In this document: positions 54,825-63,857 of the stretch, one piece after another
How the letters are laid out: the number at the start of each line of letters is the position of its first letter
How positions within the stretch are numbered: the first letter of the stretch is position 1
NCBI RefSeq assembly: GCF_004357765.1
Contig: NZ_SMTE01000005.1
Coordinates: forward strand, 284,591-348,590
Direction: 5' to 3'
Origin: Pseudomonas putida
Lineage (GTDB): Bacteria; Pseudomonadota; Gammaproteobacteria; Pseudomonadales; Pseudomonadaceae
DNA length: 64,000 nt
The notes under the pieces: generated by a model
Databases searched by the model: none
Told to the model about the DNA's origin: nothing
What the model saw: only the letters and a program-made list of their open reading frames with translations
Position numbers and translations under genes: made by a program

Positions 54825-55379
54825 TCAGCTGAACACCCACAGCACGCGGGTGGGCTTGTCGGTGAGATTGGCGTAGCGGAAACGCGCGTGGGGTTGCAGC
54901 TGGAAGCTGTCGCTGGCGTATAGCGTAACGGGCTCGCCATCATCGAGCCAGACCGTCAGTTCGCCTTCGAGCACGAAGCAGCCTTGTTCCGAGCTGTCGT
55001 CCAGGAATTCCTCGCCACTGCTGGCGCCGGGTTCGAGGTGGCTGTCGAGCATCGAGAAGGCGCCGGTGATGGTGGGCGACGCCAATACATCGGTGATGCC
55101 GCCGGCCAGGTGCAAGGTCCGGCGCTCGTGCGGCCGGGTGACCCAGTCGAGCTCGCGGGGCTTTTCGAGCTTGTAGAAATAGGACGTGGAGACACCGAGT
55201 GCTTCACTGATGGCCGTGAGGTCGGCTACGGTCGGGCGAGACACACCGCGTTCCACCTGGGACAAGAAGCCCACCGAGCGGCCGATGCGCTGGGCCAGTT
55301 CGCCCAGGGTGAAGCCTTTGAATTTGCGCAGGTCGCGAATCAATACGGCCAGGCCTTCGATCTCTTCGTGCACTTTCAT
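54825..55379 (-). CDS. XRE-cupin transcriptional regulator
   Basis: A 184-residue protein with an N-terminal HTH_3 domain (GFTLGELAQRIGRSVGFLSQVERG) and a C-terminal cupin (SHLEPGASSGEEF, CFVLEGELTVWLDD). Such regulators often respond to small metabolites bound in the cupin and control amine or amino-acid catabolism. The ATG at 55379 gives the usual length, though no clear Shine-Dalgarno is visible; a 20-residue N-terminal extension is possible. Targets are unknown. Confidence 0.85.
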   Translation of the reverse strand: MKVHEEIEGLAVLIRDLRKFKGFTLGELAQRIGRSVGFLSQVERGVSRPTVADLTAISEALGVSTSYFYKLEKPRELDWVTRPHERRTLHLAGGITDVLASPTITGAFSMLDSHLEPGASSGEEFLDDSSEQGCFVLEGELTVWLDDGEPVTLYASDSFQLQPHARFRYANLTDKPTRVLWVFS

Positions 55380-55498
55380 AGTGAATCGTGACTGGGGATT
55401 TGGAGGTCTGGAAAGTACAGGATTCGTGGCATAAAGCAACAGGGGTCGGGGAATACGCGAGCGCTGCTGCGCCGCGCATCGCGGGCGAGTCGATGCCC

Positions 55499-56716
55499 TC
55501 AGGGCCGTGGCGAGTGGTAACGAGCGAGCAACGCCTTGACCTCAGCGCCGCCATCACTTTGGCCTGCCAATACGCGTCTTAACAGTGCAGCGATATCGGC
55601 CATGTCCCGGGGCTCCAGTCCCAACCGGGTCAACACCTGCGTCCCCAACCGCAACGCATGCTCCCCTGGCCGCGAAGGGTCAGCGCAGGTGCCGACGACG
55701 ATACCGCTGCGCTCGAGCTGTTGCATCACGGCGCGAGGGTCAGCAGCATGGCCAAGCGCAATCAACAGCTGATGCGTAGCCTGCTGAGCGGTAGCGCCCA
55801 CCATCACTGGCAAGCCTTGATCACGCAATGCCTCGGCCAACGCCACGGTGTTGCGGATGATACGCCGGGCATAGTCCACCCCGCCCAGCTTCACTTCGTC
55901 GAGCAACTGCAACAGGCATGGCAGGCGACCCGCGTCGTAATTGGCGAGAAAGGCACGGTCGAGCAATGACCTGAGCTTGGCCCCATGCTCAGGCTCACGC
56001 CCCAGGACCAAACCTTGCGGCAGTCCTGGCAACGTCTTGTAGGTCGACGTGGTGATGATGTCGACACCCGCCTCGAAGGGGTTGGGAAACACCTTGCCGG
56101 CGATCAACCCGGACACATGCGACGCATCGAAAATCGTCAACGCGCCCACGGCCTGGGCGGCTCGCACGACCTCGTCGATGTCATCCGGCGCCAGCAGAAC
56201 ACTGCGCCCCAGCATCACCAGCTTCGGCTGACGTTGCAGCACCAACGCTGCCGCACGCCGGCCATCGAGCTGACAGCCCTGGGTATCGAACGGCAGATCC
56301 TCGACGCGCAACCCCGCCAGCTCCGGCGTGCCGCCCCGGCGCTGGCTCAGATGCCCGCCGTGGGCTGCGGACGGCGCAAGCAGCAGATCGCCAGGCGCCG
56401 CGAAACTGTGAAACACCGCAAGGTTGGCCAATGTGCAACTGGGTAGCCGCACCTGCGCCCAAGCCGCGCCGAACACATCGCAGGCCAGGGCTTCGACCCG
56501 ATGCTCGAGGCGAGAAACCAGAGCGGTATCGGGCTGTTCCTTGAAAAAGCTCGGTCCCATCGCCGGATAGGCACTCAACCCGGGCGCATAGGCCGCAATC
56601 ACCTCGGCACTGGGCAAGTTGGCGCCGGCATACAGCACCAACCGCTCCTCGCTGAGTTGCCGGGTGCGCTCGCGCGCCGCGGCCATCAATGCTTCATCGT
56701 TCTGCGCCCTAGCCAT
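55499..56716 (-). CDS. SHMT-like PLP-dependent enzyme
   Basis: A 405-residue fold-type I enzyme of the serine hydroxymethyltransferase group. It has an early YAGANLPSAEV substrate segment, IFDASHVSGLIAG (cofactor Asp and His) and the Schiff-base lysine in ITTSTYKTLPGLPQG (Lys227). True SHMTs have TTTTHKTLRGPR, so the His before the Lys is Tyr here. The folate-binding regions also look poorly kept. A retro-aldol activity on a beta-hydroxy amino acid is more likely than housekeeping SHMT. GGGGGA stands about 4-6 bp before the ATG. It lies 11 bp downstream of gntR on the same strand. Confidence 0.78.
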   Translation of the reverse strand: MARAQNDEALMAAARERTRQLSEERLVLYAGANLPSAEVIAAYAPGLSAYPAMGPSFFKEQPDTALVSRLEHRVEALACDVFGAAWAQVRLPSCTLANLAVFHSFAAPGDLLLAPSAAHGGHLSQRRGGTPELAGLRVEDLPFDTQGCQLDGRRAAALVLQRQPKLVMLGRSVLLAPDDIDEVVRAAQAVGALTIFDASHVSGLIAGKVFPNPFEAGVDIITTSTYKTLPGLPQGLVLGREPEHGAKLRSLLDRAFLANYDAGRLPCLLQLLDEVKLGGVDYARRIIRNTVALAEALRDQGLPVMVGATAQQATHQLLIALGHAADPRAVMQQLERSGIVVGTCADPSRPGEHALRLGTQVLTRLGLEPRDMADIAALLRRVLAGQSDGGAEVKALLARYHSPRP

Positions 56717-56727
56717 GCATCCCCCAT

Positions 56728-57444
56728 CTAGCGCGTGTGGGCCGCCTGCTCGGTGGCCATCAGCGACAGCACCGCATCGCGTTTCTCCAGCAGGTGGTGG
56801 CGCAGAATCGCGCCTAGACGCTTGCCGTCGCGGGCCTCCAAGGCCTCGATCATTTCTTCGTGATCGTGCACGGCGCGATCCCATTTGGGTGGCAGATGGT
56901 TGGAGCGGAACCGGAACGCCTGCAGCCGCGCGTTCAACTGCTGGTACTGCTGGCTGAGCAGGCGATTGCGCGCAGCGAGGTTGATGCGCTCATGAATGGC
57001 GTGGTTGAGCTTGTAGTAACCGGCCAAATCGTCCTGGTTGCGGCACACCACCATCGCATAGTGCATGGCCTTGATCTCGGCCAGCTCTTCATCGGTGATG
57101 CGCTCGCAGGCCAGCTCGCCGGAAAACGCCTCCAGGCCACTCATCAGCTCGAATGCCTCACGCATCTCGACCTCGGACAGACGCGCGACGCTGGCACCGC
57201 GATTCGGCTCGATGTCGATCAGGCGTTCGGCGGCCAGCACCTTGAGCGCTTCGCGCAGCGGCGTGCGGGAAATGCCCAAGTGTTCGCACAGCTCGCGTTC
57301 GTTGAGCTTCTGCCCAGGCTCCAGAACGCCTTCGGTGATGAACGTGCGCAGGTGCTCTACCACGGTGTCATGCAGCCGCTGACGCTCGACTTTCGGCAGC
57401 ACGCGCTCCGCTGCTGGCGCCGCTAAAGAATCTGAATATTGCAT
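56728..57444 (-). CDS. GntR-family (FCD) regulator of the aminotransferase/malic enzyme regulon
   Basis: A 238-residue FadR-subfamily regulator with an N-terminal winged helix (LNERELCEHLGISRTPLREALKVLAAERL) and a C-terminal FCD domain (helical, with metal-ligand His residues in NHAIHERI). It starts at the ATG at 57444, with GGGGGA 6 bp upstream. It is divergent from the aminotransferase operon. A 20-bp palindromic site occurs at its own start, before that operon and before maeA, which suggests it controls all three, probably as a repressor. The ligand is unknown. Confidence 0.87.
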   Translation of the reverse strand: MQYSDSLAAPAAERVLPKVERQRLHDTVVEHLRTFITEGVLEPGQKLNERELCEHLGISRTPLREALKVLAAERLIDIEPNRGASVARLSEVEMREAFELMSGLEAFSGELACERITDEELAEIKAMHYAMVVCRNQDDLAGYYKLNHAIHERINLAARNRLLSQQYQQLNARLQAFRFRSNHLPPKWDRAVHDHEEMIEALEARDGKRLGAILRHHLLEKRDAVLSLMATEQAAHTR

Positions 57445-57453
57445 ACAAAATCC
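57434..57453. promoter_or_regulatory. Probable GntR operator at the gntR start
   Basis: GAATATTGCATACAAAATCC has the ATTG-N4-CAAAAT core of the two better sites at 57550 and 62790. It overlaps the gntR leader and start codon, consistent with autoregulation. Confidence 0.5.
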
Positions 57454-57523
57454 CCCATCAGACTCGGCAATCATAGTCCAAAGCCTTGCAATACGGCCAT
57501 TGGCAGGCTGCAGAAATAGACAT

Positions 57524-57551
57524 TTGACGGTCTCTGAGCCGCTGCTATTGT
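57524..57551 (+). promoter_or_regulatory. Promoter of the aminotransferase operon
   Basis: TTGACG (57524-57529) and TATTGT (57546-57551) are spaced 16 bp apart. The GntR operator begins at the end of the -10 box, so bound repressor would block transcription start. Confidence 0.5.
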
Positions 57552-57569
57552 ATATTGCATTCAAAATAC
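57550..57569. promoter_or_regulatory. Probable GntR operator before the aminotransferase operon
   Basis: GTATATTGCATTCAAAATAC is a palindrome with arms GTATATTG and CAAAATAC (one mismatch in eight) around a 4-bp centre. It matches the site before maeA. Confidence 0.65.
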
Positions 57570-57590
57570 AAAAACAAAATGGAGGTATCC

Positions 57591-58802
57591 ATGCTCAAGC
57601 TCGACTTCCACCCTGCCGGTCGCCACTTCCTGCAGATACCCGGACCCAGCCCAGTGCCGGATCGCATTCTCCGGGCCATGAGCTACCCCACCATCGACCA
57701 TCGCGGACCGGAGTTCGGCGAACTTGGGCTGAAGGTGCTCGACGGCATCAAGCAAATCTTCAAGACCGTGCACCCGGTGATCATCTACCCGGCATCAGGG
57801 ACCGGCGCCTGGGAAGCAGCGTTGTGCAACACCCTCAGTGCCGGCGATGAAGTGCTGATGTTCGAAACCGGCCATTTCGCCACGCTGTGGCAGAAGATGG
57901 CGGTCAACCTGGGCCTCAAGCCGCAGTTCATCGGCAGGCCCGGGATCGAAGGATGGCGCGCAGGCGTCGACGCCGCGATGATCGAGGACTACCTGCGCGC
58001 CGACAGCGCCCGGCGCATCAAGGCGGTATGCGTGGTGCACAACGAAACCAGCACGGGGGTGACGTCGGATATCGCTGCCGTGCGCAAAGCCATCGATGCA
58101 GCCGGCCACCCTGCTCTGCTGCTGGTCGACACCATTTCCGGCCTGGCCTCGGCGGACTACCGCCATGACGAATGGGGCGTGGATGTCACGGTGTCCGGCT
58201 CGCAGAAGGGCCTGATGCTGCCGCCAGGCATCAGCTTCAATGCCCTGTCACCCAAGGCCATCGCCGCCAGCAAGCAAGCCAAGCTGCCGCGCAGCTTCTG
58301 GGGCTGGGATGAAATCATCGAGATGAACAAGACCGGTTACTGGCCCTATACCCCCAACACCAACCTGCTGTACGGCTTGGCCGAAGCCCTGGACATGATC
58401 CTCGGCGAAGGCCTGGACAACGTCTTCAGCCGCCACCAGCGTCTCGCCCAAGCCTGTCGCGCCGCCGTCAACGCCTGGGGGCTGGACATTCAGTGCGCCG
58501 ACCCGCAGGTGTACAGCCCGGTGCTCACTGGCGTCATGACGCCGGAAGGGGTCGACGCCGACGCTGTGCGCAAGGTGATCTACGAGCGCTTCGACATGTC
58601 GCTGGGCACGGGCCTTGGCAAGATGAAAGGCCGGATGTTCCGCATCGGCCACCTCGGCGACTGTAACGACTTGACGCTGATGGCCACCCTAAGTGGCTGC
58701 GAAATGGGCCTGCAACTGGCAGGCGTGAAGCTGCAGGCCAGCGGTGTGCTGGCTGCGATGGACTACCTGGGAGGGCAATCGGTGCCATTACGGCGCCAAT
58801 GA
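57591..58802 (+). CDS. Serine-glyoxylate-type aminotransferase
   Basis: A 403-residue class V aminotransferase with an N-terminal IPGPSPVP motif, the SGTGAWEAAL cofactor segment, LLVDTISGLAS (Asp pairing with the PLP ring) and the Schiff-base lysine in SGSQKGLMLPPG (Lys206). The family contains serine-glyoxylate and alanine-glyoxylate aminotransferases. It would make glycine from glyoxylate, or hydroxypyruvate from serine. TGGAGG lies 7-8 bp before the ATG. It is the first gene of the GntR-controlled operon. Confidence 0.87.
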   Translation: MLKLDFHPAGRHFLQIPGPSPVPDRILRAMSYPTIDHRGPEFGELGLKVLDGIKQIFKTVHPVIIYPASGTGAWEAALCNTLSAGDEVLMFETGHFATLWQKMAVNLGLKPQFIGRPGIEGWRAGVDAAMIEDYLRADSARRIKAVCVVHNETSTGVTSDIAAVRKAIDAAGHPALLLVDTISGLASADYRHDEWGVDVTVSGSQKGLMLPPGISFNALSPKAIAASKQAKLPRSFWGWDEIIEMNKTGYWPYTPNTNLLYGLAEALDMILGEGLDNVFSRHQRLAQACRAAVNAWGLDIQCADPQVYSPVLTGVMTPEGVDADAVRKVIYERFDMSLGTGLGKMKGRMFRIGHLGDCNDLTLMATLSGCEMGLQLAGVKLQASGVLAAMDYLGGQSVPLRRQ

Positions 58803-58823
58803 CCGACACACCGCGGTGAAGCA

Positions 58824-58847
58824 GCACTGCGGCAACCGCCGCAGTGC
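58824..58847 (+). other. Hairpin between aminotransferase and MFS genes
   Basis: A perfect 10-bp stem, GCACTGCGGC / GCCGCAGTGC, closes a 4-base loop. No U-run follows. It is probably a processing or stability element within the operon. Confidence 0.5.
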
Positions 58848-58914
58848 CATGAACGACTGACTATCCCGAATCCTCGCGTTGTCGGCGAGCACAATAAGAA
58901 ACTGGAGATAGAAC

Positions 58915-60213
58915 ATGAAGTCTTTACGTCTGCGCCCCACCACCGTGGTGCTGTGCATGCTCTGCGCCATGTACTTCATCACTTACCTGGACCGAGTCAA
59001 CGTCAGTACTGCCGCCGTCGGCTTTGGCCCGGAGTTCGGCCTGAGCAAGACTGAAATCGGCATCGTCTTCTCTGCCTTCGCCTACCCCTACCTGGTCTTT
59101 CAAATCATCGGCGGCTGGGTCAGCGACCGTTTCGGCGCCAAGCGCACCCTGGTGTTTTGCGGCATCCTTTGGGCTGCGGCAACCGTCATGACCGGTCTTG
59201 CAGGCGGTTTCATTTCACTGATCATCGCCCGCATCCTGCTCGGACTCGGCGAGGGCGCGACTTTTCCGGCGGCCACCGCCGCCATGTCGCGCTGGGTGCC
59301 CAAGGAAAAGCGCGGCTTCGCCCAAGGCATCACCCACGCCTTCGCCCGCCTGGGCAATGCCCTGGCTCCTGCCGCGATGATCGCCATCATGGCCGCCTAC
59401 GGCTGGCGCGAATCGTTCTATGTCTGCGCCGTGATCAGTTTCGTCTGGGTCGGCCTGTGGGCGCTGGTGTTCACCGACTCGCCGAAACGCCATCCGCGGA
59501 TCTCGCAAGCGGAACTGGACGCACTGCCGGTGGCCAAGGCCAAGAACAAGAATCCCTTGCCCTGGGGCCGCCTGTTCAGACGCATGGCGCCGGTGACCAT
59601 CGTGTATTTCTGCTATGGCTGGACACTCTGGCTGCTGCTGAGTTGGGTACCGATGTACTTCATGAACCTAGGCCTGGACCTCAAGGGCACGGCGATCTTT
59701 TCCTCGGCGGTGTTCTTTGGCGGGGTGGTCGGCGATACGCTGGGCGGTATCGTCAGCGACCGCATCTATGCCAAGACAGGCAACCTCAACAAAGCCCGCA
59801 GCCGGATGGTCGCCATCTGCCTGAGCCTGACCTTGCTGTCCCTGCTGCCGCTGATGTTCACCACCGACATGCACGTCTCCCTGGCCTGCCTGGCCATCGG
59901 CTTCTTCTTCTCGGAAATGACCATCGGCCCGATGTGGGCCATTCCCATGGACATCGCCCCCGACCATTCCGGCACGGCGAGCGGCATGATGAACACCGGC
60001 TCAGCCATGGCCGCGATCATCAGCCCGGTGGCGGCCGGCATGCTGATCGACACCTTCGACAATTGGCAACTGCCGTTCCTGGTGAGCATCATCCTGTTGG
60101 CGATCGGCGTCGTGCTGTCTTTCCGTATGAAGCCGCAGAACCGGTTCGAGTACGCGAAGCCGCCAGTGGTACCTGCCAGCGATGCACACCCCTCCCCGGC
60201 CATTGGCAAATAA
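58915..60213 (+). CDS. MFS transporter, anion:cation symporter type
   Basis: A 432-residue twelve-helix transporter with the ACS-family start (MYFITYLDRVNVSTAA), motif A GGWVSDRFGAKRTL and LLGLGEGATFPAATAAMSRW. Such transporters take up organic anions such as hexarates, phthalate or hydroxy acids. It lies between the aminotransferase and hydratase-family genes, so it probably imports the compound the cluster degrades. The leader has a GGAG about 8 bp before the ATG. Confidence 0.88.
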   Translation: MKSLRLRPTTVVLCMLCAMYFITYLDRVNVSTAAVGFGPEFGLSKTEIGIVFSAFAYPYLVFQIIGGWVSDRFGAKRTLVFCGILWAAATVMTGLAGGFISLIIARILLGLGEGATFPAATAAMSRWVPKEKRGFAQGITHAFARLGNALAPAAMIAIMAAYGWRESFYVCAVISFVWVGLWALVFTDSPKRHPRISQAELDALPVAKAKNKNPLPWGRLFRRMAPVTIVYFCYGWTLWLLLSWVPMYFMNLGLDLKGTAIFSSAVFFGGVVGDTLGGIVSDRIYAKTGNLNKARSRMVAICLSLTLLSLLPLMFTTDMHVSLACLAIGFFFSEMTIGPMWAIPMDIAPDHSGTASGMMNTGSAMAAIISPVAAGMLIDTFDNWQLPFLVSIILLAIGVVLSFRMKPQNRFEYAKPPVVPASDAHPSPAIGK

Positions 60214-60263
60214 CGCACCGAGCCCGCGCGTCAGGCGCGGGCATCAGATAAAGGAGCGATACC

Positions 60264-61028
60264 TTGAATACAGCAGTCAATTCCACGCGCCTGGCGCAGT
60301 TGATCGTCGAGGCACAGCGCCAGGGCGTTGCCTTGGGAGAGCTCGACGAGGCGCTGCAGCCAAAGGATTTCAATGCGGCCTACCAGACTCAGCAAGCCAT
60401 CTTCGAGCTGCGCGGCATCAAGCCAGGCGGCTGGAAGATCGGCTCGAAATCCCACACCGGGCCGATCCAGGGCTCGCCCTTGCCCGCTGAGTGCATCCAC
60501 ACCCAGGCCCGCACGTTCAATCGGGTCGACTACGCTCCCGCCGTGCTGGAGCTGGAAATCGCATTTCGTTTCAACCGCGACTTCGCGCCGCAAGACCAGG
60601 ACTACAGCGACGAGCAGGTGCACGCAGGCATCGGCGAGATGGCCGCTGCCGTGGAAATCGTCGCGAGCCGTTTTGCCGCCTGGCCGAAGGTCGAGCCTCT
60701 GACCCAGTTGGCCGACCTGCTCAACCATGGCGCGCTGGTGGTCGGTGCTTTCGTGCCATACCGGGAGGACTTCCCCTTCGCCCAACCGTCGCTCGAGTTC
60801 CTGTTCAACGACCACAGCATCGTGCCGGGGACTGCCGCGAACCCAGCGGGCGATCCGCGACGGTTGCTGCCGTGGCTGGTCAATCACCACACGCGCCAGG
60901 GGCTCACCTTGGCAAAGGGCCTGGTGATCACCACCGGTTCATTCACCGGCATGTACGCTGCGCAGACTTCAGGCAAGGTGGTTGGCGTGATCGAGGGTTT
61001 GCCAGCGGTGAAGCTCGATATTCAATAA
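60264..61028 (+). CDS. 2-keto-4-pentenoate hydratase / oxaloacetate-decarboxylase-fold family enzyme
   Basis: A 254-residue FAH-type-fold protein of the hydratase/decarboxylase family. It has GGWKIGSKS near residue 55, the metal-site LELEIAFRF and VEIVASRF segments, and the C-terminal GSFTGMYAAQTSG. Relatives act on 2-oxo acids from aromatic meta-cleavage. Here, far from such genes, the substrate is probably another unsaturated or hydroxy 2-oxo acid. It starts at TTG (60264), with AAGGAG 7 bp upstream and no nearby ATG. Last gene of the operon, before a strong terminator. Confidence 0.82.
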   Translation: MNTAVNSTRLAQLIVEAQRQGVALGELDEALQPKDFNAAYQTQQAIFELRGIKPGGWKIGSKSHTGPIQGSPLPAECIHTQARTFNRVDYAPAVLELEIAFRFNRDFAPQDQDYSDEQVHAGIGEMAAAVEIVASRFAAWPKVEPLTQLADLLNHGALVVGAFVPYREDFPFAQPSLEFLFNDHSIVPGTAANPAGDPRRLLPWLVNHHTRQGLTLAKGLVITTGSFTGMYAAQTSGKVVGVIEGLPAVKLDIQ

Positions 61029-61061
61029 GCCACCCAGGCACCTGCTGAAATGGACCGGGGT

Positions 61062-61097
61062 ACGGCGCCACACACCAGTCGTGTGGCGCCGTTTGCT
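61062..61097 (+). terminator. Terminator between the convergent hydratase and maeA genes
   Basis: A perfect 12-bp stem, ACGGCGCCACAC / GTGTGGCGCCGT, with a 7-base loop is followed by TT and a T-containing tail. It can stop the plus-strand operon. On the other strand it lies just past the maeA stop and may act there as well. Confidence 0.75.
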
Positions 61098-61098
61098 A

Positions 61099-62766
61099 TC
61101 AGGCGGGGACGTAGTCGCGGTATTTCGGCTCCCAGAACGTGGCCTCGATCGCCTCACGCAACGCCGCCTCATCCTGCTGCGGCGCTACGCCTTCGGCACA
61201 TGCCTCCAGAGCCACGGCCAGGGCGATATCCTTGCTCACTCGCTGGACCTCGTTCATCGGCGGCAGCATCTCGCCAGCCTGCGCGCTGTCGGCCAGCGCC
61301 CTGGCCGAGGCCATCAGCATGCGCTCGGTGACCCGGCGCGCCTTGCTGGCGATCACCCCCAGGCCGACGCCAGGGAAGATATACGAGTTGTTGCACTGGG
61401 CGATGCGGAAGCTGCGCCCGTTCACTTCGACCGGCTGGAACGGGCTGCCGGTGGCCACCAGCGCCTGGCAGTCGGTCCAGCGCAGGATATCGGCCGGATG
61501 CGCCTCGATCTGCGAGGTCGGGTTCGACAGCGGCATGATGATCGGCCTGGAACAGCCTTGGTACAGCGTGGTGATGACTTCCTCGGTGAACAGCCCGGCC
61601 TTGCCCGACACACCGATCAACACCGTCGGCCTGGCATTGGCCACCACTTCCTGCAGGTTTGGCCAATCGCCCTGGTAGCGCCACTGGGCCAATGACGCAG
61701 TGGTGTGCGAGAGGCGTGTCTGGAAGTCGTACAGCCCCTGCTGGTGGTCGGTGAGCAGGCCTTTGCTGTTGAGCAGGAATACCTGGCTACGGGCCTGTGC
61801 GTCGCTCAGGCCTTCCTCCACCATGGCCTGGATGATCTGCTCGGCAATGCCGCAACCTGCAGAACCTGCACCGACGAAGGCAATGGTCTGCTTCGACAGC
61901 GGCTCGCCCTTGATCCTGCAGGCTGCCAGCAAGGTGCCGACGGTGACTGCGGCGGTTCCCTGGATGTCGTCGTTGAAGCAGCACACCTTGTCGCGATAGC
62001 GCGCCAACAGCGGCATGGCCGTGGTCAGGGCGAAGTCTTCGAACTGCAGCAGGGCATCGGGCCAGCGTTTCTGCACGGCATCGACGAAGGCCTGGAGAAA
62101 CGCATCGTAGTCCGCGCCGCGAACCCGAGGTTGCTTGAGGCCGAAGTACTCCGGATCGTCGAGCAGTGTGCTGTTGCCAGTGCCGACGTCGAGCACCACC
62201 GGCAACGTGTAGGCCGGGCTGATGCCGCCGCAGGCGGTGTACAACGACAGCTTGCCGATCGGGATACCCATGCCGCCCACGCCCTGATCGCCGAGCCCGA
62301 GAATGCGCTCGCAGTCACTGACGACGATGACTTTGACCTTGTCCTTGGTGACGTTATTGAGGATCTCGTCGATGCGATCACGATCATCGTACGAGATGAA
62401 CACACCGCGGTAGCTGCGGTAGATGCGGGAAAATTCCTGACAAGCCTTGCCGACGGTGGGGGTGTAGATGATCGGCAGCATCTCTTCGAGATGGGTTTCC
62501 ACCAGCTTGTAGAACAGGGTTTCGTTACGATCCTGGACCGAGCGCAGGTACACGTGTTTTTCCAGGTTGCCTGGGGCTTCGCTGAATTGCCGGTAACACC
62601 TGGCCACCTGTTGCTCCAGCGTTTCGACGTGGGCCGGAAGCAGGCCGAGCAGGTGCAACTGCTCACGCTCAATGGCCGAGAAGGCAGTACCTTTGTTCAA
62701 CAATGACGTTTCCAGCAGCGTGGGGCCGCGAAACTTGACGGGCAACGGACGACGTACTGACGGCAT
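61099..62766 (-). CDS. maeA: NAD-dependent malic enzyme
   Basis: Oxidative decarboxylation of malate to pyruvate. The 555-residue protein follows the large malic-enzyme type along its length: [13 protein letters not shown] at the start, [50 protein letters not shown] (metal site) and [12 protein letters not shown] (nucleotide site). It is similar to E. coli MaeA/SfcA throughout. GAGG lies 8 bp before the ATG. It is transcribed away from LysR and preceded by a promoter overlapping the third GntR operator, so it likely belongs to the same regulon. Confidence 0.93.
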   Translation of the reverse strand: MPSVRRPLPVKFRGPTLLETSLLNKGTAFSAIEREQLHLLGLLPAHVETLEQQVARCYRQFSEAPGNLEKHVYLRSVQDRNETLFYKLVETHLEEMLPIIYTPTVGKACQEFSRIYRSYRGVFISYDDRDRIDEILNNVTKDKVKVIVVSDCERILGLGDQGVGGMGIPIGKLSLYTACGGISPAYTLPVVLDVGTGNSTLLDDPEYFGLKQPRVRGADYDAFLQAFVDAVQKRWPDALLQFEDFALTTAMPLLARYRDKVCCFNDDIQGTAAVTVGTLLAACRIKGEPLSKQTIAFVGAGSAGCGIAEQIIQAMVEEGLSDAQARSQVFLLNSKGLLTDHQQGLYDFQTRLSHTTASLAQWRYQGDWPNLQEVVANARPTVLIGVSGKAGLFTEEVITTLYQGCSRPIIMPLSNPTSQIEAHPADILRWTDCQALVATGSPFQPVEVNGRSFRIAQCNNSYIFPGVGLGVIASKARRVTERMLMASARALADSAQAGEMLPPMNEVQRVSKDIALAVALEACAEGVAPQQDEAALREAIEATFWEPKYRDYVPA

Positions 62767-62789
62767 GGAAGTGGCCTCGTTTGCTTGTT

Positions 62790-62809
62790 GTATTTTGCAT
62801 TCAATATAC
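62790..62809. promoter_or_regulatory. Probable GntR operator and promoter before maeA
   Basis: GTATTTTGCATTCAATATAC is a palindrome almost equal to the reverse complement of the site at 57550-57569. On the minus strand TTGCAA (62830-62825) and TATATT (62808-62803), 16 bp apart, form a likely promoter whose -10 box lies inside the operator. Confidence 0.65.
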
Positions 62810-62830
62810 CAAGCAGGCGCGTGATTGCAA

Positions 62831-63745
62831 TCAAGCGCCGGCAGGGTTCCAGTATCCCGCTGTGTTGTAGACCTCTTTAAGGTAGTCGACGAAAAACCGC
62901 ACCTTGGCCGGCAGGTGACGCTGTTGCGGCCACACTGCCTGGATGTCGTAATCCGGCAACGCGAACTCGTCGAGGACCGTCACCAACGTTCCCTGGTCGA
63001 GCGCTGCCTGGATTTCCCAGGTCGAGCGCCAGCCGATGCCGACGCCTTGCTGCATCCATGAGGCGAGCAGTTCACCATCGTTGCAGGCCAGGTTGCCGCT
63101 GACCTTCATCGCCACTGGGCGGCCATCGCGCATGAAGGTCCAGCCACGTTGCTGGCCACCTTGCAGGGTGAAGGCCAGGCAGTTGTGCTCAGCCAGGTCT
63201 TCGAGGGTGCGCGGGCGACCGTGACGAGCGAAATATTCCGGGGTGCCGCACACCACGCGACGATTGGGGAACAACTTGACCGCCACGTAGTTGGGATCGC
63301 GGATCTCGCCGATGCGGATGCTCAAGTCATAGCCTTCGCTGACCAGGTCCACCACGCTGTCGGTGAGGTTGAAGGCCAGCTTCACATGGGGATAGCGCTG
63401 CTGGAACGCCAAGGCATGAGGCGCGACATGCATGCGCCCGAACGCCGCAGGTGCCGAGATCTGCAGGCTGCCTTTGACCAACGACGAGCTGCTGCAGATC
63501 GCCGCTTCCAGATCATCGAATTCGAGCAGCACCTGCCTGGCCCGCTCCAGCAGCTGTTCGCCCAGGGCGGTCAGTTTCAGGCCCCGGGTGGAGCGGTGCA
63601 TGAGCTTCACGCCCAAACGTTTTTCCAGGCTGTCGAGGCGTCTGCCCATGACCACCGGCGTCACGCCTTCAACCAGCGCGGCAGCGGCGAAGCTGCCCTT
63701 CTGCGCCACCTGGACGAAGCTTTGCAACTCAACGTATCGCCCCAT
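62831..63745 (-). CDS. LysR-family regulator
   Basis: A 304-residue LTTR with an N-terminal HTH ([36 protein letters not shown]) and a C-terminal effector domain of the PBP2 fold. The ATG at 63745 is chosen because GAGG stands 6 bp upstream. It is divergent from gcl, so control of glyoxylate carboligase genes is the first guess. No clear T-N11-A box was pinned down. Confidence 0.87.
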   Translation of the reverse strand: MGRYVELQSFVQVAQKGSFAAAALVEGVTPVVMGRRLDSLEKRLGVKLMHRSTRGLKLTALGEQLLERARQVLLEFDDLEAAICSSSSLVKGSLQISAPAAFGRMHVAPHALAFQQRYPHVKLAFNLTDSVVDLVSEGYDLSIRIGEIRDPNYVAVKLFPNRRVVCGTPEYFARHGRPRTLEDLAEHNCLAFTLQGGQQRGWTFMRDGRPVAMKVSGNLACNDGELLASWMQQGVGIGWRSTWEIQAALDQGTLVTVLDEFALPDYDIQAVWPQQRHLPAKVRFFVDYLKEVYNTAGYWNPAGA

Positions 63746-63857
63746 TCCATACCTCAAGTATCGACAGAATCTAATTTACTGGCCTTCAACAGGATCGCTC
63801 GCTACTCCATGCTGCCACTCAATAAGAAAAATATCGACTACATGACAGGAGATCACC

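Noticed and set aside
55499-56716. Housekeeping serine hydroxymethyltransferase (glyA)
   Set aside because: The TTTTHKTLRGPR motif is altered (TSTYKTLPGLPQ) and the gene sits in a GntR-regulated catabolic cluster.
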